Positions 1 to 5,166 of a DNA stretch of 5,169 nucleotides are shown piece after piece (the stretch's first letter is position 1; each line of letters opens with the position of its first letter). The notes under the pieces are model-generated. The model worked only from the letters and a program-made list of their open reading frames with translations, was not told the origin of the DNA and searched no databases. The position numbers and the translations under genes were made by a program. The stretch is from an uncultured Actinomycetes bacterium (GTDB lineage Bacteria; Actinomycetota; Thermoleophilia; Solirubrobacterales; 70-9): the NCBI GenBank assembly GCA_946886425.1, contig CAMPIP010000172.1, positions 1-5,169 of the forward strand, read 5' to 3'.

Positions 1-2
1 CC

Positions 3-359
3 CCGGCCCCGGTGGCCACGGCCGCCCCGGTCGCCTCGACCACCGCGGCGACGAAGGAGTTCGACGCCGTGTCGCTGCTGACCGAGCTGGCCAACGAGGT
101 CGGCGGCCTGACAACCGTGACCGGCGGCAGCGATGGGTTCGACTACGCGGTCCACGGCAAGGAAGCCGACGTGCTGGTGCTCCGCAGCGAGGATCCGAGC
201 TGGGCCGAGTGCGACGCCCTGGTCGAGGCCGCCAAGGCCTGGGACCGGGAGCGGCCGCGGCTGGTCCTGGTGGTCCCCGCGGCCCACGTGCGCAAGCGCG
301 AGCAGATCTCCCACCGGGGGATGACGATCGTGCTGCGCGCCCTCCCCGCCGACGAGTAA
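3..359 (+). CDS. Hypothetical protein, C-terminal part (5' end outside window)
   Basis: The frame is open to the left edge, so this is probably the 3' end of a longer gene. A GTG at 12 could be a start, but no ribosome binding site is visible and the codons before it continue the same Pro/Ala-rich composition. The first 18 or so residues are an Ala/Pro/Thr/Val-rich stretch that looks like a flexible linker. About 98 residues follow with the alternating pattern of a small alpha/beta domain: a helix around DAVSLLTELANEVGG, a strand at ADVLVLR, a helix at ECDALVEAAKAWDRE, a strand at RLVLVVP, and a final strand at MTIVLRAL before the TAA stop. I see no membrane segment, signal peptide, metal-binding cluster or catalytic motif. 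I do not recognise the family. The stop lies 37 bases before the proposed start of the MFS gene on the same strand. A regulatory or partner-binding domain tethered to a larger protein is possible, but that is a guess. Confidence 0.6.
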   Translation, partial: PAPVATAAPVASTTAATKEFDAVSLLTELANEVGGLTTVTGGSDGFDYAVHGKEADVLVLRSEDPSWAECDALVEAAKAWDRERPRLVLVVPAAHVRKREQISHRGMTIVLRALPADE

Positions 360-383
360 GTGGGAGCGCCCGGTGGCGGGCTT

Positions 384-389
384 TACCAT
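384..389 (+). promoter_or_regulatory. Candidate -10 element (TACCAT) for the MFS gene
   Basis: TACCAT matches the xAxxxT pattern of a sigma-70-type -10 box. It ends 7 nt before the ATG at 397, so transcription would begin at or very near the start codon, giving a leaderless mRNA. No convincing -35 box is present at the expected distance. The element gains weight only because the DMT gene and lysS show hexamers at similar positions. Confidence 0.35.
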
Positions 390-396
390 CGGCGGG

Positions 397-1923
397 ATGC
401 CGGCATCGCGGGATCCCGACCTGGCGTTCGCCAGCACCCGGGGTCGCTGGCTGCTCGCGGTCGCGGTGCTCGGCTCCGGGATCACCTTCCTCGACAGCAC
501 CGTCGTCAACGTGGCGCTGCCGGACATCGGCCGCGACCTCGGCGCCAGCACCAGCTCTCTGCAGTGGATCGTCAACGGCTACATGCTGACCCTGGCCTCG
601 CTGATCCTGCTCGGCGGCTCGCTCGGCGACCGCTACGGGCGGCGGCGGGTCTTCATCCTCGGCACCGGGCTGTTCACGGTCGCCTCGGGGCTCTGCGCGG
701 CGGCGCCCAACGCCGAGCTGCTGATCGCGGCGCGGCTGCTGCAGGGCGTCGGCGGGGCGCTGCTGACCCCGGGTAGCCTGGCCCTGATCGAGGCCAGCTT
801 CCGGCCCGGCGACCGGGCCCGGGCGATCGGCGCCTGGTCGGGCCTCGGCGGCGTCGCCACGGCGCTGGGACCGCTGCTCGGCGGCTACCTGATCGGCGCC
901 GTCTCCTGGCGGGCGATCTTCCTGATCAACCTGCCGCTCGGCGTCTTCGTGATGGCGATGGCGGCCCGCCACGCCCCGGAGACGCTCGACCCCGAGGCCG
1001 CCGGCGGCCGGCTCGACCTGCGCGGTGCGGTGCTGGCGGCGCTCGGCCTGGCCGGGACCACCTACGCGCTGATCGAGGCGCCCGAACGGGGGATGACGGC
1101 GGCGATCCTCGTCGCCGCCGTCGGCGGCGTCCTCGCCCTCGTCCTCTTCTTCGTCGGCGAGCGCCGCGGCGCCAACCCGATGCTGCCGCTGGGGATCTTC
1201 TCCTCGCGCCAGTTCAGCGCCGCCAACGCGGTGACCTTCGTCGTCTACGCGGCGCTCGGCGGCTTCTTCTTCCTGCTCGTCGCCTTCCTGCAGATCTCGC
1301 TCGGCTACAGCCCGATCGAGGCCGGCTCGGCCTCGCTGCCGGCGACCGGGCTGATGCTGGTCTTCTCGGCCGGGGCGGGCGGCCTGGCGCAGCGGATCGG
1401 GGCGCGGCTGCCGCTGACGGTGGGGCCGCTGGTGATTGCCCTCGGCCTGCTCTGGATCTCCCAGGTCGAGCCCGGCGACAGCTACCTGACCGCGATCCTG
1501 CCGCCGATCGTCGTCTTCGGCGTCGGCCTGACCCTGGTCGTGGCGCCGGTCACGGCGACCGTGCTGGCCGCCGCCCCGGCCCGCAACTCGGGGGTCGCCT
1601 CCGGGGTCAACAACGCCGTCGCCCGCGTCGCCGGCCTGCTCGCCGTCGCGGTGCTGCCGCTGATCGCCGGCCTCACCGGCGACGACTTCTACGACCCGGC
1701 GAAGATGGCCGACGGCTTCGAGATGGCGATGATCGCCTGCGCCTTTCTCGCCGCCGTCGGCGGCGTCCTCGCCTGGTTCACGATCAGCGCCGAGGTCCTC
1801 CACACCGAGGCCGAGCCGGGCGGCGACACCCCGGAACGGCTCGCCGAGGACTTCTCCTGCGGGGTCGGCGCCCCGCCGCTGCGCCCTGGCCGCGAGGCCG
1901 AGTGCGGCTTCGCGCGGGATTGA
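397..1923 (+). CDS. MFS transporter, DHA2 family (14-TM drug/proton antiporter type)
   Basis: A 508-residue integral membrane protein, predicted to export a small hydrophobic or toxic compound in exchange for protons. Family signatures appear in order: LDSTVVNVALP (residues 32-42, DHA2 motif in helix 1), GGSLGDRYGRRRV (73-85, MFS motif A), RLLQGVGGALLTP (113-125, motif B) and a motif C-like Gly/Pro run GLGGVATALGPLLGG (149-163). WRAIFLINLPLG (171-182), typical of EmrB/QacA-type members, comes next. The length and about 14 hydrophobic segments fit DHA2 rather than the 12-helix DHA1 group. After the last helix (about 443-465) comes a hydrophilic tail of about 40 residues with Cys488 and Cys503 and the string CGVGAPPLRP. 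An in-frame GTG at 373 would add eight residues. I prefer the ATG at 397 because TACCAT lies 7 nt before it and neither start has a clear Shine-Dalgarno site. No regulator gene is adjacent, so the substrate cannot be inferred. The family assignment is firm. Confidence 0.93.
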   Translation: MPASRDPDLAFASTRGRWLLAVAVLGSGITFLDSTVVNVALPDIGRDLGASTSSLQWIVNGYMLTLASLILLGGSLGDRYGRRRVFILGTGLFTVASGLCAAAPNAELLIAARLLQGVGGALLTPGSLALIEASFRPGDRARAIGAWSGLGGVATALGPLLGGYLIGAVSWRAIFLINLPLGVFVMAMAARHAPETLDPEAAGGRLDLRGAVLAALGLAGTTYALIEAPERGMTAAILVAAVGGVLALVLFFVGERRGANPMLPLGIFSSRQFSAANAVTFVVYAALGGFFFLLVAFLQISLGYSPIEAGSASLPATGLMLVFSAGAGGLAQRIGARLPLTVGPLVIALGLLWISQVEPGDSYLTAILPPIVVFGVGLTLVVAPVTATVLAAAPARNSGVASGVNNAVARVAGLLAVAVLPLIAGLTGDDFYDPAKMADGFEMAMIACAFLAAVGGVLAWFTISAEVLHTEAEPGGDTPERLAEDFSCGVGAPPLRPGREAECGFARD

Positions 1924-1945
1924 CGACGGCCCCGAGCGGGAACAT

Positions 1946-1949
1946 GGAG
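1946..1949 (+). promoter_or_regulatory. Ribosome binding site deciding the start at 1955
   Basis: GGAG lies 5 nt before the ATG at 1955, in the short gap after the MFS stop. An earlier ATG at 1944 overlaps this site and is out of frame with the gene, so the site supports 1955 as the start. Confidence 0.45.
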
Positions 1950-1954
1950 CCGCG

Positions 1955-2377
1955 ATGGAGGACCTGATCGAGACCCTGACGCGGGGCAACCTGACCGAGG
2001 TGAAGGTGGTGCTCGCCAGCCTCGTCCTCGCCCTCGCCGCCTACCAACTGGTCCTCGCCGCGGTTGCCTACGGGCGGCTGCGGCCGCGCTTCCTCGAGTC
2101 GCACGCCGCGTCCTGGGTGCACCGGGCCAGCGGCGACACGATCCTCGTCCTCACCGTCCTCGTCGCCACCGCCTGCATCTCCTTCTATGGGTTCGAGGAG
2201 GGCGGCCTGCACGCCGTCGCCGGCTGCGCCCTGCTCGGGCTGCTCGCCCTCAAGGTGGTCGCGGTCCGCGCCGGCGGACGACTCTCGCGGCTGCTGCCGC
2301 TGCTCGGCGTCTCGCTGTTCGCTGCCTTCGCGCTGACCTGGGCCACCTCAGCCGGCGACTTCCTCGGGGCCGGCTGA
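1955..2377 (+). CDS. Small four-helix membrane protein, DUF6529-like
   Basis: A 140-residue protein with four predicted membrane helices at roughly 16-38, 61-78, 84-104 and 111-132. A short amphipathic N-terminus precedes them, containing LTRGNLTEVK. The conserved-looking parts are that N-terminal string, SWVHRASGD (53-61) at the entry to helix 2, LHAVAG (85-90) at helix 3, and TWATSAGDFLG (128-138) at the C-terminus. From memory these resemble the uncharacterised DUF6529 family of actinobacterial membrane proteins; I could not check this. His50, His56 and His86 near membrane boundaries invite comparison with small b-type haem proteins. By the positive-inside rule, however, the RLRPR and RAGGRLSR loops are cytoplasmic, which puts His56 and His86 on opposite faces, so a shared haem is not supported. 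The gene starts 31 bases after the MFS stop and its TGA overlaps the next ATG. Function is unknown; a structural or redox-partner membrane role is only inference. Confidence 0.85.
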   Translation: MEDLIETLTRGNLTEVKVVLASLVLALAAYQLVLAAVAYGRLRPRFLESHAASWVHRASGDTILVLTVLVATACISFYGFEEGGLHAVAGCALLGLLALKVVAVRAGGRLSRLLPLLGVSLFAAFALTWATSAGDFLGAG

Positions 2378-2604
2378 TGCGCCGTCCGCCCCAGTCCCTG
2401 CAGATCCTCGGCTCGCTGCTCGCCGCCCTGGCGATCGCCGCGATCGCCGTCGCCGTCGTCACCGCCCACTTCGGTCCGACCAGCACCGCCAAGCTGGAGG
2501 CCCGCGAGGACGTCGTCAAGGAGCGCGTCGATGCACGGGAAGAGGCGCGCGAGGCGAGGGAAGAGGTGCGCGAGGAACGGCGCGACAGCCGCGGGGCCGG
2601 CTAG
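2377..2604 (+). CDS. Small single-pass membrane protein with charged helical tail
   Basis: A 75-residue protein. It has a short basic N-terminus (MRR), one membrane helix at about 8-30 rich in Ala, Ile, Leu and Val, then HFGPTST as a short linker. From residue 39 the sequence is almost entirely charged and strongly helix-forming, with 13 acidic and 11 basic residues by residue 72. Glu and Arg sit at spacings that allow salt bridges along a helix. Residues 54-67 contain two successive heptads, REEAREA and REEVREE. Hydrophobic a/d positions are sparse, so a stable single alpha-helix is as likely as a coiled coil. The start codon shares one base with the preceding stop (TGATG), the classic arrangement for translational coupling, and the two products probably act together. 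I recognise no named family. No cleavage motif is visible after the hydrophobic segment, so I read it as an anchor rather than a signal peptide, but either is possible. Confidence 0.78.
   Translation: MRRPPQSLQILGSLLAALAIAAIAVAVVTAHFGPTSTAKLEAREDVVKERVDAREEAREAREEVREERRDSRGAG
2537..2575 (+). repeat. Tandem 21-bp-period repeat encoding two heptads
   Basis: GGGAAGAGGCGCGCGAGG at 2537-2554 recurs at 2558-2575 with a single C-to-T difference. The period is 21 bp, exactly seven codons, so each copy encodes one heptad (REEAREA, then REEVREE). The near-identity at the DNA level suggests a recent in-frame duplication rather than convergence on a helical pattern. Confidence 0.8.
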
Positions 2605-2616
2605 CGGGTCGATGTC

Positions 2617-2647
2617 TTGCGGCCGCTGCGGCGGCGGGTGACAGGAT
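2617..2647 (+). promoter_or_regulatory. Candidate promoter for the DMT transporter gene
   Basis: A possible -35 TTGCGG at 2617-2622 and a -10-like CAGGAT at 2642-2647 are separated by 19 bases, slightly longer than ideal. The -10 box ends 6 nt before the GTG at 2654, placing the transcription start at or next to the start codon. It lies in the 49-base gap after the charged-tail protein gene, so the transporter may be transcribed separately from the upstream genes. Confidence 0.4.
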
Positions 2648-2653
2648 GCGCGC

Positions 2654-3505
2654 GTGGACATCGTCCTTGCCCTCCTCGCCGCGATGCTGTTCGCGTTCGG
2701 CACCGTGCTCCAGCAGAAGGCCGGGCTGGAAGCGCCGCAGGAAGGCGGCAGCGCCGGCCTGCTGCTGCGGATGGTGCGGCGACCGGTCTGGCTGGCAGGA
2801 ATCGTCGCCGACGCTTTGGGGTTCATCGCCCAGGCGGCGGCGCTCGGGATCGGGCGGCTGGCGGTGGTGCAGCCGCTGCTGGTCTCCAGCGTCGTCTTCG
2901 CGCTGCCGCTGGGCGCCCGCCTGACCGGGCAGCGAATCCGCCGCATCGACATCGGCGGCGCCGTGCTCGTCGTCGTCGCCCTGATCGCCTTCCTGACCAT
3001 CGCCGACCCCAGCGGCGGCCGCGCCGACGCGCCGCTGCGCGACTGGCTGGTCGCCGGCGCCGTCTGCGCGGCGGTCTGCGCGCCGCTGGTCATGCTCGCC
3101 CGCCGGGGGCCGGCACCGCGGCGGGCCGCCCTCCTCGGCATCGCCACCGGCATTCTCTTCGGCCTCTCAGCGGCGCTGACCAAGGCCGTCGTCGACGAGC
3201 TCGACGACGGCGTCCTCACCGTCCTCACCACCTGGCACCTCTACGCGCTGGCGGTGGTCGGCTACGTCTCGATGACGCTCAACCAGCTCGCCCTCAACGC
3301 CGGCGCTCTCGCCCCCGCGGTCGCGACGAGCATGGCCTTCGACCCGATCTCCAGCGTCGTCCTCGGCGTCACCCTGCTCGAGGAGTCGCTGCACACCTCG
3401 GCGCTCGGCATCGCCGCCACGCTCCTCGCCCTCGCCGCCGCCCTGGCCGGGATGGCGATCCTCGCCCGCTCCCAGTCTCAGGCTGAGGTCCAATCGAGTC
3501 CGTAG
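2654..3505 (+). CDS. DMT superfamily (EamA/NIPA-like) transporter
   Basis: A 283-residue integral membrane protein with about nine hydrophobic helices: near residues 1-18, 44-64, 67-88, 98-117, 129-149, 157-178, 194-214, 220-242 and 249-271. It has the two-fold repeat expected of drug/metabolite transporters: VVQPLLVSSVVFALPLGARL (71-90) parallels LAPAVATSMAFDPISSVVLG (219-238) followed by LLEES. The N-terminal FGTVLQQKAG (15-24) recalls the NIPA/EamA-like group. Family members export or import metabolites or cations, but no substrate can be assigned here. The GTG at 2654 is the only reasonable start: an in-frame TGA lies at 2639, the ATG at 2646 is out of frame, and the next in-frame ATG would cut into helix 1. 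No Shine-Dalgarno site is visible, which fits the leaderless arrangement suggested by CAGGAT just upstream. The stop lies 13 bases before lysS. Family confidence is good; the NIPA-like subgrouping is tentative. Confidence 0.87.
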   Translation: MDIVLALLAAMLFAFGTVLQQKAGLEAPQEGGSAGLLLRMVRRPVWLAGIVADALGFIAQAAALGIGRLAVVQPLLVSSVVFALPLGARLTGQRIRRIDIGGAVLVVVALIAFLTIADPSGGRADAPLRDWLVAGAVCAAVCAPLVMLARRGPAPRRAALLGIATGILFGLSAALTKAVVDELDDGVLTVLTTWHLYALAVVGYVSMTLNQLALNAGALAPAVATSMAFDPISSVVLGVTLLEESLHTSALGIAATLLALAAALAGMAILARSQSQAEVQSSP

Positions 3506-3508
3506 GAT
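3503..3508 (+). promoter_or_regulatory. Candidate -10 element (TAGGAT) for lysS
   Basis: TAGGAT lies 10 nt before the lysS ATG and its first three bases are the stop codon of the preceding transporter gene. A start site about 7 nt downstream would leave a leader of only a few bases. The -35 region shows no good TTGACA match. The position suggests lysS has its own promoter even though it lies only 13 bases after the upstream gene. Confidence 0.45.
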
Positions 3509-3518
3509 CGGGCGCCGA

Positions 3519-5162
3519 ATGAGCTCGACCGGGGAGACCGAGGCGGCGCCAGAGCAGAGCGCGACCGAGCGCGCCGAGTTCCAGGAGCAGACGCGGGCCC
3601 ACCGGCTGGAGAAGCTCGAGAGGCTGCGCGAGCGGGGGATCGAGCCCTACCCGGTCCGCTTCGACCGCGACAGCACCGCGGCGGCGATCCGCGAGGAGTT
3701 CCCGGACCTGGCCGCCGGCACCGAGACCGGCAAGGCGGTGCGGCTGGCCGGGCGGATCATGGCCGAGCGGCGTCACGGCGGCCTCGACTTCGCCGAGCTG
3801 CAGGACGAGACCGGGCGGATCCAACTGCTGGTCAGCCGCGACGTCGTCGGCGAGGAGGTCCTCCACGACTTCTCCGAGCTCGACCTCGGCGACTGGGTCG
3901 GCGTCGAGGGGACCGTGATCTCCTCCAACCACGGCGAGCTGACCGTCCAGGTCGGCGGCTTCGAACTCCTCTCGAAGAGCCTGCGGGCGCTGCCCGACAT
4001 CCGCCACGGCCTCACCGACGCCGAGGATCGCTACCGGCAGCGCTACCTCGACCTGGTCCTCGACGAGCCGGCCCGGCGCGTCTTCGCGATCCGCTCCTCG
4101 GTGATCGCCGCCACCCGCCGGACGCTGATCGACGGCGGCTTCCGCGAGGTCGAGACGCCGGTGCTGCTGGGCCAGGCCGGCGGCGCCGCGGCGAAGCCGT
4201 TCATCACCCACCACAACGCGCTGAACATCGACATGACCCTGCGGATCGCCCTCGAGCTGCCGCTCAAGCGGCTGATCGTCGGCGGCATGAACCGGGTCTT
4301 CGAGATCGGCCGAGTCTTCCGCAACGAGGGCCTCGACACCCGCCACAACCCGGAGTTCACCCTGCTCGAGGCCTACCAGGCGTTCGGCGACTACCACGAC
4401 ATGATGGACCTGACCGAGACGATCATCGCCAACTCCTGCATCGAGGCGATCGGGACCACGGTGGTTCAAATCAACGGCCGCGACGTCGACCTGAAGCCGC
4501 CCTACCGGCGGGCGACGATGGCCGAGCTCATCGAGGAGAACGCCGGGGTGAAGATGCACCCCTCGATGCCGGTCTCCGACGCCCGCAAGATCGCCGACGA
4601 ACGCGGCGTCGAGTACCTCGACGCCTGGGGCTCGGGAAAAATCATGGCCGAGGTCTACGACGACAGCTCCGAGTCGAAGCTGATCGAGCCGACCTTCGTG
4701 ATGGACCACCCGCGCGAGGTCTCGCCGCTGGCGCGAGCGCACCGGGACGATCCGGAACTGACCGAGCGGTTCGAGCTGGTCGTCGCCGGGCGGGAGCTGG
4801 CGAACGCGTACAGCGAGCTCAACGATCCGGTGGATCAGGCCGAACGGTTCAGGGCCGAGGCGCGGCTGCAGGCGGGCGGGGATGACGAGGCCGAACCGGT
4901 GGATGACGACTATGTGAAGGCGCTCGAGTATGGGTTGCCGCCGACCGGGGGGCTTGGGATCGGGCTCGACCGGTTGGTGATGCTGATTTCGGGAGCAGAG
5001 GCGATTCGTGACGTGATCCTGTTTCCCACGTTGAGGCCGGAAGGGACTGGTGACTCCGTAGCCGCTGAGGGAGTCGGTACCCCCACCACACACCCCACCC
5101 CGCGGCGTGAGGTTTATTGGCTGGGGCCGCCGGGCGGGGACACCGCCCCCGCCAAAACATAG
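3519..5162 (+). CDS. lysS: Lysine--tRNA ligase, class II (LysRS)
   Basis: A cytoplasmic enzyme that joins lysine to tRNA-Lys using ATP, essential for translation. A polar N-terminal segment (1-30) leads into a helical region with LERLRERGIEPYPV. The OB-fold anticodon-binding domain follows at about 73-158 (RLAGRIMAERRHGGLDFAEL). The class II catalytic core shows motif 1 at 207-214 (GFREVETP), motif 2 at 261-286 (FEIGRVFRNEG...RHNPEF..LEAY, with Arg268) and motif 3 at 478-486 (GLGIGLDRL, with Arg485). Lysine-site residues expected from the E. coli enzyme are present: Glu246, Glu284, Tyr286, Asn429, Tyr431 (Phe in E. coli) and Glu433. The loop reads ALELPLKR where E. coli has APELYLKR. The ATG at 3519 fits the family N-terminus and the TAGGAT element. 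The core ends at FPTLRPE (502-508), where most homologues stop. About 39 more residues follow with different codon use and no recognisable domain, making 547 against about 505 in E. coli. Functional assignment is very secure. Confidence 0.98.
   Translation: MSSTGETEAAPEQSATERAEFQEQTRAHRLEKLERLRERGIEPYPVRFDRDSTAAAIREEFPDLAAGTETGKAVRLAGRIMAERRHGGLDFAELQDETGRIQLLVSRDVVGEEVLHDFSELDLGDWVGVEGTVISSNHGELTVQVGGFELLSKSLRALPDIRHGLTDAEDRYRQRYLDLVLDEPARRVFAIRSSVIAATRRTLIDGGFREVETPVLLGQAGGAAAKPFITHHNALNIDMTLRIALELPLKRLIVGGMNRVFEIGRVFRNEGLDTRHNPEFTLLEAYQAFGDYHDMMDLTETIIANSCIEAIGTTVVQINGRDVDLKPPYRRATMAELIEENAGVKMHPSMPVSDARKIADERGVEYLDAWGSGKIMAEVYDDSSESKLIEPTFVMDHPREVSPLARAHRDDPELTERFELVVAGRELANAYSELNDPVDQAERFRAEARLQAGGDDEAEPVDDDYVKALEYGLPPTGGLGIGLDRLVMLISGAEAIRDVILFPTLRPEGTGDSVAAEGVGTPTTHPTPRREVYWLGPPGGDTAPAKT
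5052..5075 (+). other. Inverted repeat in the lysS 3' tail
   Basis: GACTCC (5052-5057) and GGAGTC (5070-5075) can pair in a 6-bp stem with a 12-base loop, and flanking GGT/ACC could extend it with a bulge. It lies in the stretch coding for the atypical LysRS tail. No T-tract follows, so it is not a standard terminator. It may be chance or a relic of non-coding sequence. Confidence 0.35.
5133..5153 (+). other. GC-rich hairpin at the lysS 3' end, terminator-like without T-tract
   Basis: GGCGGGG (5133-5139) and CCCCGCC (5147-5153) form a perfect 7-bp G/C stem with a 7-base loop; an alternative 6-bp pairing overlaps it. It ends 6 bases before the lysS stop codon and is followed by AAAACATAGG rather than a T-run. 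It could slow polymerase or be a degenerate terminator, but in DNA this GC-rich, chance pairing is also plausible. Confidence 0.35.
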
Positions 5163-5166
5163 GAGG
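5161..5166 (+). promoter_or_regulatory. Shine-Dalgarno-like AGGAGG overlapping the lysS stop
   Basis: AGGAGG begins at the second base of the lysS TAG stop and is a perfect match to the anti-Shine-Dalgarno core. With usual spacing a start codon would fall just beyond the right edge, so a downstream gene on the same strand is likely. The following G-run makes a chance match possible. Confidence 0.4.

Noticed and set aside
373..396. Upstream GTG start for the MFS gene, adding eight residues
   Set aside because: It is in frame and cannot be excluded, but it has no ribosome binding site and would be upstream of the putative transcription start set by TACCAT. The ATG at 397 is preferred.
1997..2299. 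Haem-binding (cytochrome b561 or ferric-reductase type) function for the four-helix protein
   Set aside because: It has three histidines at membrane edges, but the predicted topology puts His56 and His86 on opposite faces and there is no second pair. The evidence does not support a haem site.
2601..2636. GC-rich palindromes after the charged-tail gene as a terminator
   Set aside because: The stems are very short or have impossible one-base loops, and no T-run follows. GCGGCCGC is an expected chance palindrome at this GC content.
2185..3231. 348-codon minus-strand open frame across genes 3 to 5
   Set aside because: It spans three plausible + strand genes and their gaps, and its product is a Ser/Arg/Ala/Pro-rich string without secondary-structure logic, typical of a shadow frame in GC-rich DNA.
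2617..3486. 289-codon + strand frame overlapping the DMT transporter
   Set aside because: The product is dominated by Arg, Ala, Gly and Pro. The overlapping frame encodes clear membrane helices with an internal DMT repeat, so that one is the gene.
3369..5093. 574-codon open frame on the minus strand opposite lysS
   Set aside because: It is a mirror of lysS: strong G/C third-position bias removes stops from the opposite strand. The product is low-complexity, rich in Arg, Asp, Gly, Val and Leu, with no domain, and lysS motifs are unmistakable on the + strand.
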